DNA of 34,545 nt. It comes from Petrocella sp024636985 (GTDB taxonomy: Bacteria > Bacillota > Clostridia > Lachnospirales > Vallitaleaceae). The stretch's first letter is position 1, and each line of letters starts with the position of its first letter. A program made the translations under genes and the position numbers. Shown piece by piece: positions 1 through 6,970 of the stretch. The notes beneath the pieces are model-generated. The model had not been told where the DNA came from, made no database searches, and worked only from the letters and a program-made list of their open reading frames with translations. The DNA lies in the NCBI GenBank assembly GCA_024636985.1, contig JAGXFY010000005.1, positions 1 through 34,545 of the forward strand. Direction: 5' to 3'.

Positions 1-126
1 AATGGCCTTGGCTTATCCATTGCTAAAAGCTTGTCGGAAGCCATGGGTGCTCGTCTTAATATCGAAATTGATGGTGATTTATTTAAGGCGATAGTAACAT
101 TTCCCTCAATCAAATCTATTATATAA
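1..126 (+). CDS. Sensor histidine kinase, C-terminal end only (5' end outside window)
   Basis: The window opens in frame with NGLGLSIAKSLSEAMGA, followed by about 25 residues and a TAA stop at 124-126. GLGLSIAK is the G2 box (ATP-lid glycines) of a HATPase_c domain, and the next helix (SLSEAMGA) and short beta strands are the usual end of a transmitter domain. The protein would autophosphorylate on a histidine upstream of this fragment and pass the phosphate to a response regulator. Only 41 residues are visible, so neither signal nor partner can be named. A terminator follows closely, so this is the last gene of its transcript. Confidence 0.8.
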   Translation, partial: NGLGLSIAKSLSEAMGARLNIEIDGDLFKAIVTFPSIKSII

Positions 127-144
127 CATATTCTATCTTGATAC

Positions 145-193
145 ATATTGAGTATTGATATAACATAACTATATCAATACTCGATATTTTTTT
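145..193 (+). terminator. Rho-independent terminator after the histidine kinase
   Basis: GAGTATTGATAT (150-161) pairs perfectly with ATATCAATACTC (171-182) around a 9-nt loop. The stem extends outward with weaker pairs from 145 to 187, and a run of T follows (187-193). Confidence 0.85.
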
Positions 194-330
194 GTATAGC
201 ACTTGGAAGTGAAGCCAAAGTCGTGATAAGTCGACGGTTCATCGTATCTTCTAAGAATTTGTTCTCAGCATCTATTTGATTAATTATAGTGACATGAAAG
301 TTTATTGATTAAAATCAAGGAGGTAAGTTT

Positions 331-831
331 ATGAAATACAAATTTGTAAACATGAATGAGAAATATGGGAGCATAATTAAGAAATGGGAGTATGAAGGAG
401 AATACATGATTTACAATTATGCAAATTCGGAGTGTCTACTTGATCCAGCTAACTGGGACAATATATACGCAGTACTGGATGAGAATAATGATTTAGTAGG
501 TGAAGTAACCTTTTATAAGAATACAGCTGATGAGGAAGAAAACGCATTTGAAGCAAGTGATATGTTTTATGGGCAAGGTATGAGACCGGACTTAACAGGA
601 AAAGGCTATGGTTCAGAATTGATAACACAGGCTTTGAAGTTTGGAATAGATAAATTTGATTATAAAAGGGCGTATATTTTTTTAGATGTACTTTCCTTTA
701 ATAAACGAGCAATAAAGGCTTATGAAAAATGTGGATTCAGATTTGATAAAAGTTATAGTCAGGAATATGAGGGTGTTAAATCTGACTTTATAAGAATGTA
801 TTATAAAAATCCTAAACAAAAACGAACCTAA
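331..831 (+). CDS. GNAT family N-acetyltransferase (RimJ/RimL-like)
   Basis: This 166-residue protein is a single-domain GNAT acetyltransferase. The acetyl-CoA pyrophosphate loop is visible as RPDLTGKGYGSELI (motif A, Q/R-x-x-G-x-G/A), and motif B as SFNKRAIKAYEKCGF, the usual 'N..A...YEK.GF' signature. The family moves acetyl from acetyl-CoA to an amine such as a protein N-terminus, a small metabolite or an antibiotic; the acceptor cannot be read from the sequence. The start is set by AAGGAGGTAAG ending 6 nt before ATG 331. It stands alone between a terminator and the promoter of the next gene. A poor hairpin (about 822-850) follows the stop codon and could end the transcript. Confidence 0.85.
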   Translation: MKYKFVNMNEKYGSIIKKWEYEGEYMIYNYANSECLLDPANWDNIYAVLDENNDLVGEVTFYKNTADEEENAFEASDMFYGQGMRPDLTGKGYGSELITQALKFGIDKFDYKRAYIFLDVLSFNKRAIKAYEKCGFRFDKSYSQEYEGVKSDFIRMYYKNPKQKRT

Positions 832-929
832 TCAGAAGACAAGGTTGGTTTTACAATAGGTCAGATTCTTCAAATAGATTATTACAAATCAAATTAGATT
901 ATATTTTTAAGCATCAATGCAATATATAC

Positions 930-958
930 TTGACATAATGGCAGATATAAATTATATT
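930..958 (+). promoter_or_regulatory. Sigma-A-type promoter of the HTH/DUF6773 pair
   Basis: TTGACA (930-935), a 17-nt spacer and TATATT (953-958) make a near-consensus promoter. The expected start near 965 leaves a leader of about 16 nt before the AAAGGGGG ribosome site and ATG 982. A short leader next to a small Cro/CI-type gene would suit autoregulation, which is inference. Confidence 0.75.
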
Positions 959-981
959 ATGTAATGTAAAGGGGGCTTAAT

Positions 982-1176
982 ATGAAAAATATGCGGATGA
1001 AAATAGCACGGATGGAATGGGATATGAAACAAGAAGATTTGGCAAAAAAAGTTGGTGTAACGAGACAAACAATTGGTCTAATAGAAGCGGGAGACTATAA
1101 CCCAACACTTAAACTTTGTATATCAATTTGCAAAGCTTTGGATAAAACACTAAATGATTTATTTTGGGAGGTATAA
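982..1176 (+). CDS. Small Xre-family HTH transcriptional regulator
   Basis: A 64-residue protein made up of one Cro/CI-type helix-turn-helix. MKQEDLAKKVGVTRQTIGLIEAGDYNPTLKLC contains the turn (KKVGVTRQT) and the recognition helix (TRQTIGLIEAGDYNPTL), ending in the usual 'CKALDKTLNDLFW'. There is no sensory domain. Proteins of this size (YozG/YgzD-like) commonly sit upstream of small membrane proteins and bind their own promoter. The stop lies 2 nt before the next start, and the downstream ribosome site (GGGAGGT, 1166-1172) lies inside this gene, so the two are translated as a pair. The operator would lie around 930-980. Confidence 0.9.
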   Translation: MKNMRMKIARMEWDMKQEDLAKKVGVTRQTIGLIEAGDYNPTLKLCISICKALDKTLNDLFWEV

Positions 1177-1178
1177 CA

Positions 1179-1661
1179 ATGAAAAAAATAGATATTCAAG
1201 ATGAGAGGATCATATTGCAAAAGAGAAAAATAGCGAGTGATACATTTGGAATTATGTATTTCGGTTTAATTTTCTCAATATTGCTTCAGCAATTTATGTT
1301 TGCTGCTCCGTTTTCACAATACGCATCAGAATTCATTCTTTTTATAGTAGCAGCAATATATGTCGTAACAAGAAATATAGTAGTGGGTAATGATCTTTTT
1401 AATAACAGTTTCAAGGGACAAAAAATTGTAATAATGAATACCATAGTATGTGGTTTTACCATTTCGGCGATATCAACGACGCTTAATACGATTAATGAAG
1501 GCATGGAAAAGATGGGAGGACCAAGGGGTATTGTAATAACGTCTCTTATTACATTTGTAGTTGGGTCATTGGTCTCCTTCATAGGTTTTGAATTTCTTTA
1601 TACATTAAATAAAAAAAGACAAGATCAAATAGATAGTCAATACAATGATTCTGATGATTAA
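1179..1661 (+). CDS. DUF6773-like small membrane protein
   Basis: A 160-residue protein with four likely membrane segments (about residues 25-43, 50-68, 85-103 and 122-146) and a charged tail rich in K, D and S. The N-terminal pattern 'DER...KRKIASDTFGIMYFGLIFSILLQQF' resembles the DUF6773 family, which in Firmicutes is often encoded next to a small HTH regulator, as here. ATG 1179 is preferred over the in-frame TTG at 1164 because GGGAGGT (1166-1172) sits 6 nt before the ATG and the TTG lies inside that site. Its function is unknown. The assignment to DUF6773 is from memory of the family pattern. Confidence 0.7.
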   Translation: MKKIDIQDERIILQKRKIASDTFGIMYFGLIFSILLQQFMFAAPFSQYASEFILFIVAAIYVVTRNIVVGNDLFNNSFKGQKIVIMNTIVCGFTISAISTTLNTINEGMEKMGGPRGIVITSLITFVVGSLVSFIGFEFLYTLNKKRQDQIDSQYNDSDD

Positions 1662-1753
1662 AATAAAGATGTCATATAGATCGAGATTTGTTATAAAATA
1701 AAACTACGCATTGCAAATAAGTACGATAAAATGATTGTTCTTGCCGGACTGAT

Positions 1754-1782
1754 TTGACTATACCATCAAAATTTGTTATACT
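1754..1782 (+). promoter_or_regulatory. Strong extended -10 promoter of the intergenic RNA
   Basis: TTGACT (1754-1759), a 17-nt spacer and TATACT (1777-1782), with the extended -10 dinucleotide TG at 1774-1775 (TGTTATACT). Transcription should start near 1789-1791. No credible reading frame follows before the terminator at 1995-2039. Confidence 0.75.
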
Positions 1783-1789
1783 TGTCATA

Positions 1790-2039
1790 GTTATGAAATG
1801 AAGTAGGGTCGTGAGTATTGAATGCATGAGCTTTTTTACGTATATGGTGTATCTACCATATGTGGGTTGAAGTAAATGTGTTGCTAAGTGAAAGCGTGCT
1901 TGAAAAATTATAATTAGAACTGGGACTTGGTTAGGATCAAAAGGTCATGACCTATACTATAATGTATGGTATAAAACGAGCGTAAGCGAAGTTTAAGTAC
2001 TCTAACTCTATTACAGAGTTAGAGTACTTTTTATTTTTT
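1790..2039 (+). ncRNA. Putative structured non-coding RNA or leader RNA, about 245 nt
   Basis: This covers most of the 482-bp gap between 1661 and 2144. It runs from a strong promoter to a perfect 15-bp terminator and holds no open frame with a ribosome site. Local structure includes the hairpin ATATGGT/ACCATAT around 1841-1862, the palindrome AGGTCATGACCT around 1940-1952, and TATAC/GTATA around 1953-1975. It could be a stand-alone small RNA or a leader that attenuates kamA-ablB, because a convincing separate promoter for kamA is not obvious. I found no match by eye to lysine, c-di-AMP (ydaO), T-box, SRP or tmRNA signatures. The clostridial raiA motif and 6S RNA have similar size and should be tested, but I cannot assign either. 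Confidence 0.55.
1995..2039 (+). terminator. Perfect rho-independent terminator
   Basis: AAGTACTCTAACTCT (1995-2009) pairs perfectly over 15 bp with AGAGTTAGAGTACTT (2015-2029) around the loop ATTAC. A T-rich tail runs to 2039. It ends the putative ncRNA, or acts as an attenuator in front of kamA. Confidence 0.9.
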
Positions 2040-2143
2040 GATAATATAACGAGAACCTAAGAATTAAGTTGTCTGCTTGATCAACACCATCAGTCATCTT
2101 TAATTTTTTTTGTAAAAAGGTATGAAAACCAAGGAGGAAACAT

Positions 2144-3415
2144 ATGAAGGCACTAAAAAACCAAAGTTCAAGAGAAAACTGGTATGATTGGAAATGGCAA
2201 CTCAAACACGCCATTACATCCATAGAAGAAGTTGAAAAGCTGTTGAAAACGGATTTTAGCCAAGAATTTGGAGAAGACTTCAGGGATAAGTTAGAAAAAA
2301 CCGTCGATATTTTTCCACTTTCTATCACACCCTATTATTTTTCACTCATTGACCAGAAAGACTTTATTAATGACCCAGTATTTAGACAGGCTTTCCCCGA
2401 TGTTCGGGAACTGGATATATGCACATCCGATATTGAAGATCCATTAGGAGAGGATAAAGACAGCCCTGTAGAAGGATTAACCCATCGTTATCCTGACCGT
2501 GTTTTGTTTCACGTAAGTAATCGATGTGCCATGTATTGCCGTCATTGTACCCGTAAAAGAAAAGTCGGTGATACAGATTACTGTCCATCTCTTAAAGATT
2601 ATGAAAGTGCTATCGCTTATATAGAAGAACATGTAGAAGTCAGAGATGTACTGCTCTCAGGAGGCGATCCCTTCTTATTACCAGATGAATTAATAGAAAG
2701 CTTACTGGATAGATTAGCAAATATAAAGCATGTTGAAGTCATTCGAATAGGAACGCGAACACCGGTTGTATTACCTTTTAGAATTACAGAAGCATTGGTA
2801 GATATACTTAAAAAACATAAGAACTTATGGATTAACACCCATTATAACCATCCAAAAGAATTGACAAAAGACTCTATAAGAGCCATAGACAAATTGGTTG
2901 AAGCAGGAATACCTATGGGGAACCAATCCGTATTGCTTTCAGATATTAACGATTGCCCTCAAGTTATGAAAGCTTTGGTTCGTAAACTGGTAGCCAATAG
3001 AATCCGACCTTATTATTTATATCAATGTGATTTATCAGAAGGACTTGAACATTTTCGAACCAGTGTAGGTAGAGGTATTGAGATTATGGAAAGCTTAAGA
3101 GGCCATACAAGTGGTTTTGCTATACCAACTTATGTCATCGATGCACCAGGCGGCGGTGGTAAGATACCTGTTATGCCGAACTATCTTATTTCATGGTCAA
3201 CCAACAAGATTATCCTAAGAAATTATGAAGGTGTCATCACCACTTATACAGAACCAAGAGCTTACGGTCATAGGGACTGTGATCTAGACTGCACGGCATG
3301 TGACTTACACATGAAAACCAGCTTGGATGATCCTTATGAAGCGACGGGCATCGAACAACTTCTATCGGACTATACAGATATCATGACTTTGACGCCGGAA
3401 GAAATCAAAGCATAG
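2144..3415 (+). CDS. kamA: Lysine 2,3-aminomutase (radical SAM, PLP)
   Basis: A 423-residue cytoplasmic enzyme that converts L-lysine to L-beta-lysine. The radical-SAM cluster motif CAMYCRHC (C128, C132, C135) is intact and is followed by TRKRKVG. The PLP lysine is K340 in DAPGGGGKIPV. Length matches the KamA/AblA family (about 415-425). ATG 2144 is preceded by AAGGAGG at 2131-2137. The next gene, 12 nt downstream, encodes a beta-lysine acetyltransferase, so the product is probably the osmolyte N-epsilon-acetyl-beta-lysine rather than an intermediate of lysine fermentation. No other lysine-fermentation genes (kamDE, kdd, kce, kal) are near. Alternative names are AblA and YodO; the EpmB paralogue is unlikely, given the length and the partner gene. 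Confidence 0.93.
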   Translation: MKALKNQSSRENWYDWKWQLKHAITSIEEVEKLLKTDFSQEFGEDFRDKLEKTVDIFPLSITPYYFSLIDQKDFINDPVFRQAFPDVRELDICTSDIEDPLGEDKDSPVEGLTHRYPDRVLFHVSNRCAMYCRHCTRKRKVGDTDYCPSLKDYESAIAYIEEHVEVRDVLLSGGDPFLLPDELIESLLDRLANIKHVEVIRIGTRTPVVLPFRITEALVDILKKHKNLWINTHYNHPKELTKDSIRAIDKLVEAGIPMGNQSVLLSDINDCPQVMKALVRKLVANRIRPYYLYQCDLSEGLEHFRTSVGRGIEIMESLRGHTSGFAIPTYVIDAPGGGGKIPVMPNYLISWSTNKIILRNYEGVITTYTEPRAYGHRDCDLDCTACDLHMKTSLDDPYEATGIEQLLSDYTDIMTLTPEEIKA

Positions 3416-3427
3416 GAGGCATAGAAT

Positions 3428-4264
3428 ATGAAAGATACTATTGAAAAGAAAGATGGATTCACCATCCATCACGGTACATATAGTGATCGAATCTATGTCA
3501 TGTCCTATAACTCATCAGAAACAAAAATGATGTTGGATTATGTTCGGAAATTGGGAAAAGATAAAGAATATGGCAAGATTATTATTAAAGCGCGGGAAGC
3601 AGATCGAGTATTACTTTTAAATGCAGGATTTACAAAAGAAGGTGAGATAGAGGGCTATTATAAGGGCACAAACCCCTGTCTCTTCATGGTAAAATACTTA
3701 AAACCGGATCGAAGAGGGGTTCGCAAAAAGGCAAAAATTCTAGATGGTATTGATAAAGCAAAAGAAAAAAAGACGAATCTAGATGGTTTTGAGTGGCCAG
3801 ACTATGCCTTCAGATCTTTAGGAGAAGAGGATATCGAACAAATGATTAAGGTTTATGAAGAAGTCTTTCAGTCTTATCCTTTTCCAATATATGACCCAAA
3901 TTACATTAAGAAAACCATGATGGAAGACTGTCAATATTTTGGTGTATTTGATCAAGAAAGCTTAATTGGCCTTAGCACATGTGAGATTAACCACAAAGAG
4001 AAAAATGTCGAAATGACCGACTTTGCGGTGTTACCTACTTACCGAGGTCATAAGTTAGCAAAAGCCTTACTTATAATCATGGAAAAAGCGATGCTTGAAC
4101 AAGGAATATCAACCCATTATACAATAGCAAGAAGTCAATCCCTGCCGATGAACATGACCTTTAGCAGTTTGGGTTATCATTATGGCGGTACATTATGGAA
4201 CAACACGCAGATAGCAGGGAACATAGAATCAATGAATATATGGGTGAAGCAAATAATTAAGTAG
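3428..4264 (+). CDS. ablB: Beta-lysine N-epsilon-acetyltransferase
   Basis: A 278-residue protein with an N-terminal alpha/beta extension (about residues 1-120, ending in a basic stretch DRRGVRKKAK) and a C-terminal GNAT domain (about 130-270). The CoA loop is read as LPTYRGHKLAKALLIIMEKAM, and a conserved MNMTFSSLGYHYGGTL stretch lies near the end. This architecture is that of AblB, which acetylates beta-lysine at the epsilon amine. The gene lies 12 nt after kamA, with AGGAGG overlapping the kamA stop codon, and a strong terminator follows. The two genes form a self-contained compatible-solute operon, known in methanogenic archaea and some bacteria and usually salt-induced. Function rests on family plus the kamA linkage. 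Confidence 0.88.
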   Translation: MKDTIEKKDGFTIHHGTYSDRIYVMSYNSSETKMMLDYVRKLGKDKEYGKIIIKAREADRVLLLNAGFTKEGEIEGYYKGTNPCLFMVKYLKPDRRGVRKKAKILDGIDKAKEKKTNLDGFEWPDYAFRSLGEEDIEQMIKVYEEVFQSYPFPIYDPNYIKKTMMEDCQYFGVFDQESLIGLSTCEINHKEKNVEMTDFAVLPTYRGHKLAKALLIIMEKAMLEQGISTHYTIARSQSLPMNMTFSSLGYHYGGTLWNNTQIAGNIESMNIWVKQIIK

Positions 4265-4281
4265 ACAAAGTTAGGAAAAGA

Positions 4282-4338
4282 TCAAACCCTAAATAGACAT
4301 ATCAGTGTGATATGCCTATTTAGGGTTTGACTTTTTTT
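4282..4338 (+). terminator. Terminator of the kamA-ablB operon
   Basis: TCAAACCCTAAATAG (from 4282) and CTATTTAGGGTTTGA (to 4330) form the outer stem; CATATCA/TGATATG continues it past one A-C mismatch. Seven T residues follow (4332-4338). Confidence 0.9.
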
Positions 4339-4355
4339 GGGCAAAATGATAACAT
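4327..4355 (+). promoter_or_regulatory. Possible promoter of the tryptophanase transcript
   Basis: TTGACT (4327-4332), a 17-nt spacer and TAACAT (4350-4355; 4 of 6 matches to TATAAT). The -35 box overlaps the terminator of the upstream operon. It would start transcription near 4362, just before a small leader frame at 4378. Confidence 0.35.
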
Positions 4356-4377
4356 CCCATTAGTATCTGACATCAAG

Positions 4378-4446
4378 ATGACAGCTAAAGTGACGGCAAT
4401 TGCGATTTGCAAAACATGGGAGAGACAATCCGAGAGCATGTTTTAA
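4378..4446 (+). CDS. Candidate TnaC-like leader peptide (22 residues, one Trp)
   Basis: A 22-codon frame starting MTAKVTAIAICKTW and ending in MF then TAA, 58 nt upstream of tryptophanase. Like E. coli TnaC it is about 24 residues long, sits in the tnaA leader and has one Trp in its middle (W14) close to a lysine. The TnaC WFNIDNK motif and the terminal proline are absent, and no good ribosome site precedes the ATG. The Trp codon and the stop fall in opposite arms of a perfect 8-bp hairpin (AAAACATG 4411-4418 / CATGTTTT 4437-4444). The reading is positional and tentative. Confidence 0.3.
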   Translation: MTAKVTAIAICKTWERQSESMF

Positions 4447-4504
4447 AAAAATCCTTTCTTATTTTCTAAAGAGAGCAATCTCATAAACTAAGGAGGATAC
4501 AAAA

Positions 4505-5887
4505 ATGAAAATCAGAACAGCAGAACCTTTTAAGATCAAGATGGTGGAACCAATACACCTCATATCTGAGGCAGATAGAAACCTTAGATTGAAAGAAGCA
4601 GGTTATAACCCATTTTCACTAAGAGCAGAGGATGTATATATTGATTTGCTAACAGATAGCGGAACAGGCGCTATGAGTGACCATCAGTGGTCAGCTATGA
4701 TGATGGGGGATGAATCCTATGCCGGTAGTCGAAGTTTTTATCGGTTAGAATCTGTGGCAAAAGAGATTACAGGATGTAAGTACATTATACCCACCCATCA
4801 AGGAAGAGGCGCTGAACAGATCATGTTACCAATCTTCGTTAAGAATCCGGGTGATTATGTCATAAGCAACATGCATTTTGACACGACGAAGGCACATGTG
4901 GAACTTGCAGGTGCTAGAGCCATTAATGTTATAGATGCTAAGGCATTTGATACGGATACATATGATGATTTCAAAGGGAATTTTGATATAGCTTTGCTAA
5001 AAGCAACTATAGAGGAAAAAGGTGCGAACCAAGTAGCGCTGATCATTGTTACAGTAACTTGTAATTCTGCCGGTGGCCAACCGGTATCAATGGCAAATAT
5101 TAAAGCGGTAAAAAAAATAGCAGATGAATATGGTATCAAAGTCATGTTAGATGCAGCCAGATATGCAGAAAATGCTTATTTTATTAAGATGAGAGAAGCA
5201 GGCTATCAGGATAAGACCATAAAAGAAATATGTAAAGAGATGTTTGCTCTGTCAGATGGTTTCATGATGAGTGCTAAAAAAGATGGCCTTGTCAACATGG
5301 GTGGTCTCATTGGTATTCGTGAAGATGAAGCACTTTATACAAATGCAAGGTCTTTATGTGTGCCCCTTGAAGGTTTTCCAACCTATGGTGGCTTATCGGG
5401 TAGAGATATGGAAGCCCTAGCTGTTGGTCTTTCTGAAGGTACGAATTATGAATATCTGGATTATCGTATAACACAGGTTGCCTATTTGGGTGATCAGTTA
5501 AGAGCCTCAGGTGTACCGATTCAGTATCCGACAGGTGGACATGCGGTCTTTGTTGATTGCAAAAAAATATGTCCCCATATACCCTATCATGCTTTTCCGG
5601 CCCAAGCGGTCTGTAATGAGGTTTATCTCATTGCAGGTATTAGGGCAGTAGAAATCGGATCTTTTCTTTTGGGGAGAGACCCGGATACAGATGAGCAACT
5701 TGAGTCACCTTTTGAGTTTATGCGTTTGACCATACCAAGACGCACTTACACCAATAGGCATATGGATGTGGTAGCAGATGCGGTTATAGCAACGTATCAA
5801 AAGGCCGATGGCTTAGCTGGCTTGTCATTTGAATATGAGCCCAAGGTACTAAGACATTTTACAGCACGTTTGAAACCTATGATATAG
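4505..5887 (+). CDS. tnaA: Tryptophanase (tryptophan indole-lyase)
   Basis: A 460-residue fold-type I PLP enzyme that splits L-tryptophan into indole, pyruvate and ammonia. The PLP lysine is in MMSAKKDG (K258/K259), and the family blocks DLLTDSGTGAMSD, PTHQGRGAEQ and NSAGGQPVSMAN are intact. Tyrosine phenol-lyase is the close alternative. Three sites favour tryptophanase: D126 in HFDTT (Thr in the lyase), I384 in AVEIGSF (Arg in the lyase), and the terminal VLRHFTARLK with H451. It has its own AAGGAGG site, lies after a terminator and may be controlled through the leader at 4378. Indole made here could also act as a signal; no tryptophan permease gene is adjacent. Confidence 0.93.
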   Translation: MKIRTAEPFKIKMVEPIHLISEADRNLRLKEAGYNPFSLRAEDVYIDLLTDSGTGAMSDHQWSAMMMGDESYAGSRSFYRLESVAKEITGCKYIIPTHQGRGAEQIMLPIFVKNPGDYVISNMHFDTTKAHVELAGARAINVIDAKAFDTDTYDDFKGNFDIALLKATIEEKGANQVALIIVTVTCNSAGGQPVSMANIKAVKKIADEYGIKVMLDAARYAENAYFIKMREAGYQDKTIKEICKEMFALSDGFMMSAKKDGLVNMGGLIGIREDEALYTNARSLCVPLEGFPTYGGLSGRDMEALAVGLSEGTNYEYLDYRITQVAYLGDQLRASGVPIQYPTGGHAVFVDCKKICPHIPYHAFPAQAVCNEVYLIAGIRAVEIGSFLLGRDPDTDEQLESPFEFMRLTIPRRTYTNRHMDVVADAVIATYQKADGLAGLSFEYEPKVLRHFTARLKPMI

Positions 5888-5909
5888 AATAAAGCAACAT
5901 GGAGGCATT

Positions 5910-6914
5910 ATGAATAAAAAATGGCTTATAAGTCTAGTCCTGCTAATTATTATGACAGGATGTGGGACGAAAATTACATTAAGACCGCCGGTTGATGATC
6001 AGACCATCGCTACAGTAGAAGTGAATGAAGGCGGTACGGAAGTTGATTATGAAGACGAAACAGAATATTTAGATTTCGAAGGTGTTCTGGAGGAAACTAC
6101 AGATGACACAACAGATGACACCGGAAAAGATGAGCAACCGGAATCGACAAGGCCCAATCAAGAAGTAGTGGAATCAGATATAGTGGGTTATCATGATTTG
6201 ATTGTTGATTTATCAGATAAAAGTATCGATGTGGATATAACCGATCCACGGCTGTCAGATCTGGTAAAACACTTAAAAACCAATCCATACAACTATACAC
6301 TAAAGCAGATTGGAAAAGTCACAGAACCGGATCATTTATTTGCATTGGTGAACAAACTGAATCAATTACCGGAGAGTTATATTCCGGGTGATTTACGTGA
6401 ACCCCAGGTGCGCTTTAGTTTTTCCGGTCCCGATGAAAAAAGAAATCTAAGGGACGTAGCAGCATCTGGTCTTGAGATGATGTTCGAGGCGGCGGATACG
6501 GCATCTATTCAGTTGTTTGCCTTATCCGGTTACCGTTCTTATAACAGGCAAAGAGACATATATAATAACAATGTAAGCACACGTGGTGTTGAAGCAACAG
6601 ACAAAGTAAGTGCAAGACCGGGTCACAGTGAACATCAAACCGGATTGGCAATGGACATTACCAGTGCGTCAGCAGGGTTTGATTTGATTTATGCTTTTGG
6701 AGAAACTAAAGAAGGTATTTGGGTTCAAGAAAATGCACATTTATATGGTTTTATTGTAAGATACGGTAAAGATAAGACGCCGATTACCGGATATGATTAC
6801 GAACCATGGCATTTGAGATATGTTGGTTTGGACTTGGCCAGCTATATTTACGAGCACCAAATCACATTAGAAGAGCTATATATCAATGTAGAAAAAGCCA
6901 TATATCTTCATTAG
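5910..6914 (+). CDS. D-alanyl-D-alanine carboxypeptidase lipoprotein (M15B, VanY-type)
   Basis: A 334-residue lipoprotein. The signal peptide ends in LLIIMTGCG (lipid-modified C18), followed by an acidic, low-complexity linker to about residue 90 and a C-terminal peptidase domain. The M15B signature is complete: SGYRSYNRQRDIY, then ARPGHSEHQTGLAMDI (zinc ligands H242 and D249) and EPWHLRYVG (H301). Such enzymes remove the terminal D-Ala of peptidoglycan stem peptides outside the membrane. No vanA/vanH/vanX-like ligase genes are nearby, so this is probably wall remodelling and not glycopeptide resistance. It starts 22 nt after tnaA with a GGAGG site. Confidence 0.9.
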   Translation: MNKKWLISLVLLIIMTGCGTKITLRPPVDDQTIATVEVNEGGTEVDYEDETEYLDFEGVLEETTDDTTDDTGKDEQPESTRPNQEVVESDIVGYHDLIVDLSDKSIDVDITDPRLSDLVKHLKTNPYNYTLKQIGKVTEPDHLFALVNKLNQLPESYIPGDLREPQVRFSFSGPDEKRNLRDVAASGLEMMFEAADTASIQLFALSGYRSYNRQRDIYNNNVSTRGVEATDKVSARPGHSEHQTGLAMDITSASAGFDLIYAFGETKEGIWVQENAHLYGFIVRYGKDKTPITGYDYEPWHLRYVGLDLASYIYEHQITLEELYINVEKAIYLH

Positions 6915-6970
6915 AGTGAATGTGTAAAAGATAGGGTAAACTTTACATACAGAAGAAGAGGTGATCAGCA

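Noticed and set aside
1822..1875. A 17-codon frame inside the putative ncRNA
   Set aside because: It has no Shine-Dalgarno sequence and overlaps the ATATGGT/ACCATAT hairpin. It looks like a chance frame.
1790..2039. Lysine or c-di-AMP riboswitch before kamA
   Set aside because: Both would make sense in context, but the conserved sequence blocks I know for these classes could not be found by eye. A covariance search would settle it.
4505..5887. Tyrosine phenol-lyase
   Set aside because: The residues that separate the two enzymes are of the tryptophanase type: Asp in HFDTT, Ile in AVEIGSF and His in the C-terminal LRHFTARLK.
5910..6914. Vancomycin resistance vanY
   Set aside because: The peptidase family fits, but no other van genes are present, and M15B carboxypeptidases are common wall-remodelling enzymes.
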